Both the position numbers and the translations under genes were made by a program. Under the pieces are notes generated by a model. It saw only the letters and a program-made list of their open reading frames with translations, did not search any database and was not told the origin of the DNA. This document shows, one piece after another, positions 9,055 through 17,874 of a stretch of DNA of 64,000 nt. Numbering within the stretch: position 1 is the first letter of the stretch; the number at the start of each line of letters is the position of its first letter. Origin of the DNA: Croceivirga lutea (GTDB lineage Bacteria; Bacteroidota; Bacteroidia; Flavobacteriales; Flavobacteriaceae). The stretch is taken from positions 248,001-312,000 of the forward strand of contig NZ_JACJUK010000005.1 in assembly GCF_014235875.1 (NCBI RefSeq). The letters run 5' to 3'.

Positions 9055-11357
9055 TATTTTGTAGATTTTGCTATATGACTTTCTTTTCTTTTTTGACGCT
9101 CTTGCACATCAATCACTGCCACTGCAGCCATATTAACCATTTCATCTACACTTGCACCTAACTGTAAAATATGAACCGATTTTCGCAAACCAACCATAAT
9201 AGGTCCTATAGAATGGGCCTTGTTCAAACTCTTTAAAAGTTTATAGGTGATATTAGCAGAATCTAAATTTGGAAATATTAAAGTATTCACCTTTTTACCG
9301 CCAAGCTTAGAGAAAGGAAAATTAGTAGAACGAAGTTCAGGGTCAAAGGCAAAATCTGTTTGAATTTCACCGTCGACTATTAAATCTGGGTTTTTATCAT
9401 GAAGTATGCTTACAGCTTCTCTAACTTTTTTAGCTTGAATATGCGATGAAGAACCATAGTTGGCATAAGACAGCATTGCCACTACAGGTTCAAAACCAAA
9501 AGTAGCAGCCACATTGGCTGTCATTTGAGCAATCTCAGCTAGTTCTTCGGCATTAGGATTGATGTTAATAGAAGTATCTCCTAAGAATAACGGACCTCTA
9601 TCTGTAATCATTACATTTACGGTAGATGCATTTTTAACTCCTTTAGCTCTACCAATAACTTCAAAAACAGGTTTTAAAACTTTAGGATACGCACGAGAGT
9701 AGCCAGAAATCATTCCGTCTGCTGCCCCTTCTAACACCATCATTGAACCAAAATAGTTTCGCTTACCCATATTAACACGGGCACTGTATTCTGTTTCACC
9801 TTTACGTTTTCGTTGCTCAAACAAACTTTTTGCATAGATAGTTCGCAACTCACTAGAGGTATCATCTCTTGGATCTATGATAGCAACTTCAGCATCAAAT
9901 TCTAATTCTTTTTTAAGTTTTTCAATTGTGGGTTTGTGGCCTAATAAAATTGGAATAGCAATACCCTCTTCATAAACTATTTGGGCTGCTTTTAAAACAT
10001 CTAACAATTCAGCTTCAGCAAAAACAATCTTTTTAGGATTTGCCTTAGCTCTATTATGCAATGAACGCATAAACTTTTCATCGTTACCCGAACGAGATAG
10101 CAATTCTTCTTCGTATTTATCCCAATCTTGTATTGGTGCCTTTGCTACTCCACTTTCTATAGCTGCTTTGGCCACTGCGGGTGGAATTTTAGCAATCAAT
10201 CTTGGGTCAAATGGTTTTGGTATGATGTATTCTCTTCCAAAAGTTAATCGTGTAATATCATAGGTAATATTAACTTGTTCTGGAACTGGTTCTTTTGTAA
10301 GTTCTGCAAGAGCTCTTACGGCGGCCATTTTCATTTCTTCATTAATCTTGGTGGCCCTAACATCTAATGCTCCACGGAATATAAATGGAAAACCTAGAAC
10401 ATTGTTTACCTGATTAGGATGGTCAGACCTACCGGTGGCCATAATAACGTCTTCTCTAGTTTTACATGCTAAATCGTAATCTATCTCAGGATTTGGATTC
10501 GCCATGGCAAAAACTATTGGGTCTTTAGCCATGGACAATAGCATATCTTGGGACACTAAATCTGCAATTGAAAGACCGATAAACACATCAGCCCCAACCA
10601 TTGCTTCTTCTAAGGTGTCTATTTTTCTATGTGTAGCAAATTCTGCTTTTTGTGGGCTAAGACTATCTCTATCATTTCTAATAACGCCTTTACTATCGAG
10701 CATTACCATATTTTCTTGTTTAGCACCAAAAGCACGATATAAACGAGAACAAGATATAGCCGCTGCACCCGCACCACTTATGACAATCTTAACGTCTTCT
10801 ATCTTTTTGTTTGCTAATTCTAATGCGTTTAATAAAGCTGCCGCAGAAATAATTGCTGTACCGTGTTGGTCATCGTGCATTACAGGAATATCCAACTCTT
10901 CTTTTAATCTTCGTTCTATCTCAAAAGCTTCTGGAGCTTTTATATCTTCGAGATTTATGCCACCAAAAGTCGGAGCAATACATTTTACAGTTTCAACAAA
11001 CTTATCAATATCTTCGGTATCCAATTCAATATCAATACCATCTATATCAGCAAAGATTTTAAACAGTAAACTTTTACCTTCCATTACCGGTTTTGAAGCT
11101 TCTGGCCCAATATTTCCAAGACCTAATACGGCAGTACCATTTGAAATTACCGCTACCGTATTTCCTTTAGCTGTGTATTTATATACATCATCTTTATTCT
11201 TCTCAATTTCTAAACAAGGTTCCGCAACACCAGGCGAGTATGCAAGCGCCAAATCTCTTTGCGTTGCATAAGGTTTTGTAGGTACAACCTTGATTTTACC
11301 TGGTTGTGGTTTGGCGTGATATATTAAAGCTTCTCTGCGTTGTTTTTCTTTGCTCAT
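9054..11357 (-). CDS. maeB: NADP-dependent malic enzyme with C-terminal phosphotransacetylase-like domain
   Basis: The protein oxidatively decarboxylates malate to pyruvate with production of NADPH. Its 767 residues fit the long bacterial MaeB type. The malic enzyme part (about 1-430) contains YSPGVAEPC, GNTVAVISNGTAVLGLG, the metal-site region FGGINLEDIKAPEAFEIE, and the NAD(P)-binding KIVISGAGAAAISC. The second half (about 430-767) is related to phosphate acetyltransferase (KIVFAEAE, GAADGMISGYSRAYPKVLKP, SSHIQAKKVREAV). In studied MaeB proteins that domain is regulatory, binding acetyl-CoA, and not catalytic. It ends by overlapping ruvA by one base. The 117 bases after its start hold no promoter I would defend. 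Confidence 0.95.
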   Translation of the reverse strand: MSKEKQRREALIYHAKPQPGKIKVVPTKPYATQRDLALAYSPGVAEPCLEIEKNKDDVYKYTAKGNTVAVISNGTAVLGLGNIGPEASKPVMEGKSLLFKIFADIDGIDIELDTEDIDKFVETVKCIAPTFGGINLEDIKAPEAFEIERRLKEELDIPVMHDDQHGTAIISAAALLNALELANKKIEDVKIVISGAGAAAISCSRLYRAFGAKQENMVMLDSKGVIRNDRDSLSPQKAEFATHRKIDTLEEAMVGADVFIGLSIADLVSQDMLLSMAKDPIVFAMANPNPEIDYDLACKTREDVIMATGRSDHPNQVNNVLGFPFIFRGALDVRATKINEEMKMAAVRALAELTKEPVPEQVNITYDITRLTFGREYIIPKPFDPRLIAKIPPAVAKAAIESGVAKAPIQDWDKYEEELLSRSGNDEKFMRSLHNRAKANPKKIVFAEAELLDVLKAAQIVYEEGIAIPILLGHKPTIEKLKKELEFDAEVAIIDPRDDTSSELRTIYAKSLFEQRKRKGETEYSARVNMGKRNYFGSMMVLEGAADGMISGYSRAYPKVLKPVFEVIGRAKGVKNASTVNVMITDRGPLFLGDTSININPNAEELAEIAQMTANVAATFGFEPVVAMLSYANYGSSSHIQAKKVREAVSILHDKNPDLIVDGEIQTDFAFDPELRSTNFPFSKLGGKKVNTLIFPNLDSANITYKLLKSLNKAHSIGPIMVGLRKSVHILQLGASVDEMVNMAAVAVIDVQERQKRKESHIAKSTK

Positions 11358-11474
11358 AAGATTCTGAAATCAATCAATAAATATAAGAGTATTGCAGACA
11401 AAAGAATAGCAATTCATTTGTATTGCTTAGTAAAAGATTGATTTGCAATATATTTTAGATATTCTTGATAGTAA

Positions 11475-12989
11475 TTAGGCAGTTTTTTCTTTGGTAACAT
11501 TCAAACGAAAAGCAAAAACCGCTGCCAATGCGAAGAAAACACCTGCAAAAATCATAGCATTCACAGCATTGTTTCCTAATAAATACTTATAAATTGGCCC
11601 AAAAGAAATGGTTTCTATAAACATAGGTATTACAATCATCATATTTAGAATACCCATATACACACCTCTTCTTTCTTGTGGAACAATTTTAGACACCATA
11701 CTGTAAGGAATACCCATCATTGTTGCCCAACCAATACCAAAAAGCACCATTGGAATTAAAACCAAATATGGATTGGTAATAAAAGGGATAAGTAAAACAG
11801 CCAAAGCAGTACCAAATAAACTTAAAATGTATAATTTTTTTCCACCAAACTTAGCTGCCACAGGAACAAGTACTAATGCTACCAACATAGTTACCGCATT
11901 ATAGGTTAGACTCATGGTAGCTGCTTGAGCTGTAGCTTCAGAGGTGCTCATGCTCATCGTGGTTTTAAATAAAGGCATAATAAACTGCCAGTAGACAAAT
12001 AAAGCATACCATTGAAAAAAGTATACAATTGACAATTTCCACATAAATTTTGGCATTTCGCCAAATGCTTCTGCTACTTCAACAAAGGGGGCTAAAGTAT
12101 CACCTAATTTTTTTACCCCTGCATTGCTTTTATTATTCTTAATTAGCCTGAACAAATAGAATATCCATACGGCAGCAAATACTAAAACAACTACCACTAG
12201 TATGTTAATATCTGTCCACAAATAAGGTAAAAAATATGCCGTTATTAACCCTAGAGAAATAGGAACGGAAAACAACACTACAATAACACTTATAATTTGA
12301 ATTAATGGTGAAGGTTTTCCAGAATTAAATGCTTCAATTTCTTCTTGTTCTTCTTTTGAAGGTGGTATTTCTGGAGTTTTAAAAATTGTCCATAATACCG
12401 TGGTTAAGGATAAGAATGAGCCAAAGAAAAATGCTATGTACACCCATTGTGGGATAGTACCTGTTACCTCTTCTTCTGCCAATAAATGTTGAAATAACTT
12501 TATAGAGCCCATGGCTAGTAGTATACCAGCCCCAACAAAAAGACTTTGCATTTGGTAGCCAAAATTTAATTGGTTGTCTGGCAACTTATCGCCCACAAAT
12601 GCTCTGTAAGGTTCCATAGCGGTGTTGTTTCCAATATCTAAAATCCATAATAAGGTTACCGCAACCCATAAAGCTGGACTAAAAGGAAAAAGAAATAAAC
12701 ATAAGCTACCGAGAATTGCTCCAATTAGAAAAAAGGGCTTTCTCCTGCCCCATTTTGGCGACCATGTTTTGTCTGAAATAGCACCAATAATTGGTTGAAT
12801 AACCAAACCGGTTATTGGGCCCGCAATGTTCAAAATTGGTAAAGAATGTTCTTCTGCTCCCAAAAAAACAAATACTGAATTTACTGGCAATTGTTGCAAT
12901 CCAAAACTAAATTGGATTCCTAAGAAGCCAACATTCATATTCCATATTTGCCAAAAACTAAGTTGCGGTTTTTTGAGCTTATCCATCAT
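11475..12989 (-). CDS. MFS sugar transporter, SLC45-like (putative sucrose/alpha-glucoside importer)
   Basis: This inner-membrane protein has 504 residues and about 12 hydrophobic segments. Its cytoplasmic loop signature, WSPKWGRRKPFFLIGAILG, is characteristic of the SLC45/GPH-like sugar:cation symporters. A hydrophilic loop rich in Glu (about residues 210-225) and the LFRLIKNNKSNAG loop separate the two halves. The gene lies 67 bases downstream of the sucrose phosphorylase on the same strand, so it probably supplies that enzyme with sucrose or a related disaccharide. Substrate is inferred from the neighbour only. Two adjacent ATG codons (12989 and 12986) are possible starts. Confidence 0.85.
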   Translation of the reverse strand: MMDKLKKPQLSFWQIWNMNVGFLGIQFSFGLQQLPVNSVFVFLGAEEHSLPILNIAGPITGLVIQPIIGAISDKTWSPKWGRRKPFFLIGAILGSLCLFLFPFSPALWVAVTLLWILDIGNNTAMEPYRAFVGDKLPDNQLNFGYQMQSLFVGAGILLAMGSIKLFQHLLAEEEVTGTIPQWVYIAFFFGSFLSLTTVLWTIFKTPEIPPSKEEQEEIEAFNSGKPSPLIQIISVIVVLFSVPISLGLITAYFLPYLWTDINILVVVVLVFAAVWIFYLFRLIKNNKSNAGVKKLGDTLAPFVEVAEAFGEMPKFMWKLSIVYFFQWYALFVYWQFIMPLFKTTMSMSTSEATAQAATMSLTYNAVTMLVALVLVPVAAKFGGKKLYILSLFGTALAVLLIPFITNPYLVLIPMVLFGIGWATMMGIPYSMVSKIVPQERRGVYMGILNMMIVIPMFIETISFGPIYKYLLGNNAVNAMIFAGVFFALAAVFAFRLNVTKEKTA

Positions 12990-13056
12990 TTCAAGTTAGT
13001 TTAGTTTTATTCTTTTCAAGATAGCTATTTTACCAATCTTAGTTGGAAAAATGCTA

Positions 13057-14517
13057 TTAAACCTTCATCAATAAGGATTCTACCTCATTAGCAGCACCTT
13101 TGATTTCAAAAGATTTGTTTTCCAAATCCATTTTTAATTGAATAGATTCTGTATTTAGCACCCACTTTATTTCTAGGTATTTTGCAGAGGATTCCTCTAA
13201 ATTAAATTCACCATTAAAAGCAGGATGCGTATTTCTCAATTTCATTAGTTGTGACAACTTTTCAAACAAAGAGCTTGCTGTTTTCTTTTGAATTTCTTCT
13301 TTGGTGTAATAATGTCTATTAATATCTCTTCCCACATTTGTTTTAGCTAACAACTCCATATCATTTTCATCACCAAATAATCCTACGTAATATACTTGAG
13401 GAATACCAGGAACAAAAAACTGGATTGCCCTAGCCATAAGATAGGAGACCTCATTACTACCTAAAGCTTCAAAATAGGTACAGTTAACTTGATAGAGGTC
13501 TAAATTTGAGGCAGCAGCTCCGGTAGCCTTAAGACTTCTACCCTCACTATTAGCGTGCATCTTATTTACGATATTATCTAACACGTTATCTGGTATTAAG
13601 CCATCTTCATCTCCTTCTGAGGCTACATCTACAATGCCAATACCATCATGTGTGTCTAAAACAGTAACAACATTACGCGGAGCTATTTGCAACCACTTTT
13701 TAAGGTTAGTGGCATCAGCATTAAACAAGGTGTCTAAAACAAGAACCGGTAACGCAAAGTCATAAACAAAATCAACTTTTTTAGCTATTTCAATTTGTGT
13801 TTTATAAAACGAATGTATTTCTACTAGCACGGCAATACCTTTAGCACGAGCTTTTTTTGTAAGTTCATCTATAAAGTCAAAGGTTTCAGGAATCATAAAA
13901 CAAGAAGTTCCTGCTTTTTTAATGGCATAGCCTGCAGCATCTAAACGAATCATTTTTATCCCCGCCTGTTGATAAATGGCTAAAATTTCTTCTAAATATG
14001 CATTACCTCCTTCAGAAAACACATCAATATCTATCTGTTTTTGAGTAAATGTTGTCCAAACCAATTTTTGTGACCCGTCTGCTAATTTAAATTTAGTGAA
14101 AGGAAAACCAGGTCTTGGTCTATAAATCTGAAGTAAATTCTTTTCTGTGGCGCCTTTAGGAAAAACCTTATCATAAGTCAAAAACAAGGAAGCATATGGA
14201 GAGTTTTCACCCTTCTCGACAAAATCTTTAAACTCAACTGAATCTGCAGACATATGATTTACAATCAAATCTGCCATAATTTCGGTTGAATTGCTCAACT
14301 TTTTTATATTGCTCCAATCTCCCAATCTTGGGTCTACTTTTTTATGGTTAATGGGGTCAAAACCTGCATCTTCACCATCTATAGGATAGAAAAATGGTAA
14401 AATATGAACGCCACCAAATAAACCATCTAATTCATTAGTTAAAAGCTGGTCTAATTCAATAATATTTTTGCAGGCAATTCTATCAACGTAGGTTATAAGC
14501 TGTATTTGGTTTTTCAC
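13057..14517 (-). CDS. Sucrose phosphorylase (GH13 subfamily 18)
   Basis: The enzyme converts sucrose and phosphate to alpha-glucose 1-phosphate and fructose in the cytoplasm. The 486 residues align from end to end by eye with bifidobacterial sucrose phosphorylase. Expected catalytic residues are present: nucleophile D193 (in RLDAAGY), acid/base E233 (in EIHSFY) and the stabilising Asp D291 (in DTHDG). The substrate loops RPRPG (P134-R135) and AASNLDLYQVN also match the sucrose-specific type. The start is GTG at 14517, giving MKNQIQLITYVDR, which agrees with the family N-terminus. The gene is paired with the MFS transporter downstream. Related specificities in this subfamily (sucrose 6-phosphate, glucosylglycerol, glucosylglycerate) are less likely but not excluded. 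Confidence 0.88.
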   Translation of the reverse strand: MKNQIQLITYVDRIACKNIIELDQLLTNELDGLFGGVHILPFFYPIDGEDAGFDPINHKKVDPRLGDWSNIKKLSNSTEIMADLIVNHMSADSVEFKDFVEKGENSPYASLFLTYDKVFPKGATEKNLLQIYRPRPGFPFTKFKLADGSQKLVWTTFTQKQIDIDVFSEGGNAYLEEILAIYQQAGIKMIRLDAAGYAIKKAGTSCFMIPETFDFIDELTKKARAKGIAVLVEIHSFYKTQIEIAKKVDFVYDFALPVLVLDTLFNADATNLKKWLQIAPRNVVTVLDTHDGIGIVDVASEGDEDGLIPDNVLDNIVNKMHANSEGRSLKATGAAASNLDLYQVNCTYFEALGSNEVSYLMARAIQFFVPGIPQVYYVGLFGDENDMELLAKTNVGRDINRHYYTKEEIQKKTASSLFEKLSQLMKLRNTHPAFNGEFNLEESSAKYLEIKWVLNTESIQLKMDLENKSFEIKGAANEVESLLMKV

Positions 14518-14545
14518 AATTAATGTTTAGGAAAAATAGAGTTAA

Positions 14546-15475
14546 CTATTTTTTAAGGAATTCAATATTACGTTTTAATCCTGAAAATTTAGTGCGTTTT
14601 ACTGCGGATTTCTCAAAAATTTCAGCGAAAACGTTTGAAGTTATTTCTTCCCAGTCCTCTTTTTGATAATTTAACAATTTGGGATGCGGATTAAAGAGTG
14701 GTTCAGCGTGTGATTTTGAAAATTTATTCCATGGACAAACATCTTGGCAAACATCACAACCAAACATCCAATCGTCAAATTTTTCTTTATAATCTGTTGG
14801 AAGTTCTTCTTTTAATTCTATTGTGAAATACGAGATACATTTGCTACCATCTACCACATAAGGTTCTACGATAGCTTGTGTTGGGCATGCATCTATACAT
14901 GCAGTACAGGTACCGCAATGGTCTGTTACCGGAGTATCATAATCGAGTTCCAAATCAATGATTAATTCTGCAATAAAATAGAAAGAACCCACCTCTTTGG
15001 TTAAAAGGTTACTGTTTTTACCAATCCAACCTAAACCACTTTTTGCGGCCCATGCTTTATCTAAGACAGGTGCTGAATCTACAAATGCGCGGCCATGTAC
15101 CTGACCTATTTCTGTAGAAATAAAATGAAGCAAAGCTTTTAATTTATCTTTAATCACAAAATGATAATCTGTACCATAAGCGTACTTTGAGATTTTATAT
15201 GATTCTGAATTTTGAAATTCTGAAGGATAATAATTTAAGAGCAATGAAACCACAGATTTAGCCCCGTCTACTAGTATTGTTGGGTCTAAACGCTTATCAA
15301 AATGGTTAGCCATATAGGCCATTTGGCCATGCATATTTTGAGAAAGCCAATTTTCTAATCGTGGCGCCTCTTCTTCTAAAAACTCAGCTTTTGAAATTCC
15401 GCAAGAGAAAAAACCAAGTCGTTCTGCCTCAGTTTTGATTAGTCTTGTATATGCCTGTTTCTTAGAATAACTCAT
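14546..15475 (-). CDS. queG: Epoxyqueuosine reductase
   Basis: QueG carries out the last step of queuosine synthesis in tRNA, reducing epoxyqueuosine with cobalamin and two [4Fe-4S] clusters. The 309 residues show the catalytic Asp region ([14 protein letters not shown]133), a first ferredoxin motif [12 protein letters not shown] (C187, C190, C193, C197), the additional cysteine C213 ([10 protein letters not shown]), and the second motif [11 protein letters not shown] (C240, C243, C247). It starts at ATG 15475, overlapping the end of the P450 gene by 4 bases (ATGA), so it is downstream in the same transcript. No other queuosine gene is in the window. It lacks the C-terminal HEAT extension found in longer QueG proteins. 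Confidence 0.95.
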   Translation of the reverse strand: MSYSKKQAYTRLIKTEAERLGFFSCGISKAEFLEEEAPRLENWLSQNMHGQMAYMANHFDKRLDPTILVDGAKSVVSLLLNYYPSEFQNSESYKISKYAYGTDYHFVIKDKLKALLHFISTEIGQVHGRAFVDSAPVLDKAWAAKSGLGWIGKNSNLLTKEVGSFYFIAELIIDLELDYDTPVTDHCGTCTACIDACPTQAIVEPYVVDGSKCISYFTIELKEELPTDYKEKFDDWMFGCDVCQDVCPWNKFSKSHAEPLFNPHPKLLNYQKEDWEEITSNVFAEIFEKSAVKRTKFSGLKRNIEFLKK

Positions 15476-16797
15476 CGTTTTTCAAATACCAAAAATGCAT
15501 TTTTTGGTTTTAAGGTAATTAATGGTTCAATTTCAATTGCCGTATCCAATGGTTTGATTACATATTTTTTAAATAATTCTTTTACTATTAACTGCATCTC
15601 ATACATGGCAAAATTATTGCCAATACACATTCTTGGTCCTGCGCCAAAAGGAAAATAAATATCTGAATATTTATTAGCGGAATCTGCAAAGCGTTCAGGT
15701 AAAAAATGTTCAGCTTTATCCCAATACTCTTTATGTCTATGTATTTCAATTATAGAAAATAAAAGCGGTGTTTTAGATGCAATATAGAACTCATCAAATT
15801 CATCTTTTTTGATATTTTTTCTATCAATAAAATATGCCGGTGGATATAGCCGCATACTTTCTTCTAAAACATTTTTAGTTACTTTTTGCTTTTGCAAAAT
15901 ACTCATCAAGTCTAAATGTTCTAAGGCTTCATTTTCATCTTTAATACTATTTTGATATTTGGGATTTTTTGCCAAAAGCTGACAAGTAAAAGTTAGTGCA
16001 TTTGCGGTGGTTTCATGACCCGCTACTAAAAGTATCATGATTTCATCAATCATTTGTTTTTCAGCCATACCAGACCCATCTTCATATTTGGCATTTAAAA
16101 GCAAGTCTAAAAGATCATCTTTTTTGATTTTACTTGCTCTTCTTTGTTGTATTAGATTTGCCAATAATGCTCTAGCGTCTTCAACGAGTTTTTCATTTTT
16201 AGAAGACTTACCAGTAATAAAATACCACCATTTTAAATACGGCTGACGAAGTTCGCTAACCAGCATTTTTTGAGATGTTTCAATAAGATGCTGAAGTTGT
16301 TCAACAGCAGTTTCGTCAATTTCACCACTAAACAATGATTTTGCAACAACTTTGAATGCTAGTTTTCCAAAAAAAGGTTCAATAGAAAAAGTTTTATTAA
16401 TGGTAATTTTTGAAACTTCTTCTTCAATTACTTCTTGCATAATTTGCAAAAGGTTTGCTATATGCTTTTTATGAAATGTTGGTTGTAGTAATCTGCGTTG
16501 GGTTCTCCAAAATTCACCTTCAGAGGTAAGTAAACCCTTGCCAATGTATTTGGCAACTTGTACGGTTTGAACTTCAGATTTAGTATAGTTTTTTTGATTT
16601 GTTCTTAATACATAATTTAATAACTCAGGATTTCTAGAGAAAAGTATTTTATTTTGAATACCTATTGAAAGTAAAAAGGTGTCTCCTTTTTTTTCAAAAT
16701 TATCATGGTGAAATGGCAGTGGATTTTTAAGTATTTCTAACCCTCTTTTTACAAACTGAAAAAACGAAACTACCGGAAAAGACTTTTCATTACCCAT
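15472..16797 (-). CDS. Cytochrome P450
   Basis: This soluble 441-residue heme monooxygenase has no signal peptide and no reductase domain. Family hallmarks are all visible: the I-helix oxygen-activation motif AGHETT (259-264), the ExxR pair E313/R316 (EESMRLYPP), the PERF motif, and the heme loop [10 protein letters not shown] with the cysteine ligand C391. The sequence resembles the bacterial P450s related to fatty-acid and alkane hydroxylases, but substrate cannot be read from it. No ferredoxin or ferredoxin reductase gene is adjacent. It lies 3 bases after ruvB and overlaps queG by 4 bases, suggesting a ruvB-P450-queG transcript whose members have no obvious shared function. Confidence 0.93.
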   Translation of the reverse strand: MGNEKSFPVVSFFQFVKRGLEILKNPLPFHHDNFEKKGDTFLLSIGIQNKILFSRNPELLNYVLRTNQKNYTKSEVQTVQVAKYIGKGLLTSEGEFWRTQRRLLQPTFHKKHIANLLQIMQEVIEEEVSKITINKTFSIEPFFGKLAFKVVAKSLFSGEIDETAVEQLQHLIETSQKMLVSELRQPYLKWWYFITGKSSKNEKLVEDARALLANLIQQRRASKIKKDDLLDLLLNAKYEDGSGMAEKQMIDEIMILLVAGHETTANALTFTCQLLAKNPKYQNSIKDENEALEHLDLMSILQKQKVTKNVLEESMRLYPPAYFIDRKNIKKDEFDEFYIASKTPLLFSIIEIHRHKEYWDKAEHFLPERFADSANKYSDIYFPFGAGPRMCIGNNFAMYEMQLIVKELFKKYVIKPLDTAIEIEPLITLKPKNAFLVFEKR

Positions 16798-16800
16798 ATT

Positions 16801-17823
16801 TTAAAATAAACCTCCTTGCGTTCCACCTTTTAACCTACCTAAATGTTTATAGGCTTTTTCCGTAACTTCTCTTCCTCTAGGTGTACGCATTATAAAACCT
16901 TGCTGAATTAGAAAGGGTTCGTAGACTTCTTCAATAGTTTCAGCACTTTCTGATACTGCAGTTGCCAGTGTTGTTATACCTACTGGCCCTCCTTTGAACT
17001 TATCTATTATGGTTGAGAGAATTTTATTATCCATTTCATCTAACCCATGAGCGTCTACATTGAGAGCTGACAAACCATATTTAGAAATTTCTAAATCTAT
17101 GGTACCATTACCTTTTATTTGAGCAAAATCTCGCACACGTCTTAACAAAGCATTGCATATTCTAGGGGTTCCTCTACTACGACCGGCAATTTCTATAGAG
17201 GCTTCATTAGAAATTGGCACATTTAATATTTCGGCACTACGTTGAACAATGGTTGATAGTAATTCTGTGTCATAATATTGTAGTCTACTTGAAATTCCGA
17301 ATCTTGCTCTCATTGGGGCGGTTAATAATCCAGACCTGGTTGTAGCACCAACTAATGTAAAAGGTGAAAGATTAATTTGAACCGTTCGTGCATTAGGGCC
17401 CGTTTCAATCATTATATCAATTTTATAATCTTCCATTGCTGAATACAAATACTCCTCAACAATAGGGCTTAACCTATGTATCTCATCAATAAAAAGAACA
17501 TCTCGTTCATCTAAATTAGTTAGTAGACCAGCCAAATCACCAGGTTTGTCTAATACTGGACCAGAAGTTACTTTAATGCCAACACCAAGTTCGTTGGCTA
17601 AAATATGAGCTAAGGTGGTTTTACCTAAACCCGGAGGACCATGAAACAAGGTATGGTCTAGAGCTTCACCTCTTTGATTTGCTGCTTGTACAAATATTTT
17701 TAAATTCTCTAGTACTTGTTCTTGCCCCGTAAAGTCATCAAAGGTAATTGGCCTTAATGCCTTTTCAATATCAAACTCTTCAGCTGAAAAATTATCTCCT
17801 GTTGGGTCTAGATTTTCATTCAT
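16801..17823 (-). CDS. ruvB: Holliday junction branch migration ATPase RuvB
   Basis: RuvB is the hexameric AAA+ motor that drives branch migration with RuvA. The 340 residues are of normal length. Walker A is GPPGLGKTT (K68), Walker B is LFIDEIH (D113, E114), sensor 1 is VGATTRSG, and the arginine-finger and sensor 2 region includes [20 protein letters not shown]. The C-terminal winged helix contains [15 protein letters not shown]. The start at 17823 gives [25 protein letters not shown], in which the RP before the core is typical. The divergent gap to the acyl-CoA dehydrogenase is only 51 bases. Confidence 0.97.
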   Translation of the reverse strand: MNENLDPTGDNFSAEEFDIEKALRPITFDDFTGQEQVLENLKIFVQAANQRGEALDHTLFHGPPGLGKTTLAHILANELGVGIKVTSGPVLDKPGDLAGLLTNLDERDVLFIDEIHRLSPIVEEYLYSAMEDYKIDIMIETGPNARTVQINLSPFTLVGATTRSGLLTAPMRARFGISSRLQYYDTELLSTIVQRSAEILNVPISNEASIEIAGRSRGTPRICNALLRRVRDFAQIKGNGTIDLEISKYGLSALNVDAHGLDEMDNKILSTIIDKFKGGPVGITTLATAVSESAETIEEVYEPFLIQQGFIMRTPRGREVTEKAYKHLGRLKGGTQGGLF

Positions 17824-17827
17824 ACCT

Positions 17828-17835
17828 CAAAGATA
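17828..17835 (-). promoter_or_regulatory. Possible -7 element for ruvB, almost abutting the start codon
   Basis: On the minus strand the octamer TATCTTTG matches the Bacteroidota -7 consensus TAnnTTTG and ends only four bases before the ruvB ATG. Transcription would begin at or next to the start codon, giving a leaderless mRNA. No TTTG is found at the -33 position (the region is A-rich). The octamer could be a chance match. Confidence 0.3.
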
Positions 17836-17874
17836 AGGCAATAGCATCATTGGTTTTTGTTGTAATTTAATACC

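Noticed and set aside
10504-11271. Open reading frame of 255 codons on the plus strand
   Set aside because: It lies entirely antisense to maeB, has Ser/Ile-rich low-complexity composition and no domain pattern. maeB is certain by its motifs.
11406-11435. Inverted repeat AGCAAT...ATTGCT between the MFS gene and maeB
   Set aside because: The arms are only six or seven bases, A/T-rich, and have no T-run or promoter context, so this is consistent with chance in an A/T-rich gap.
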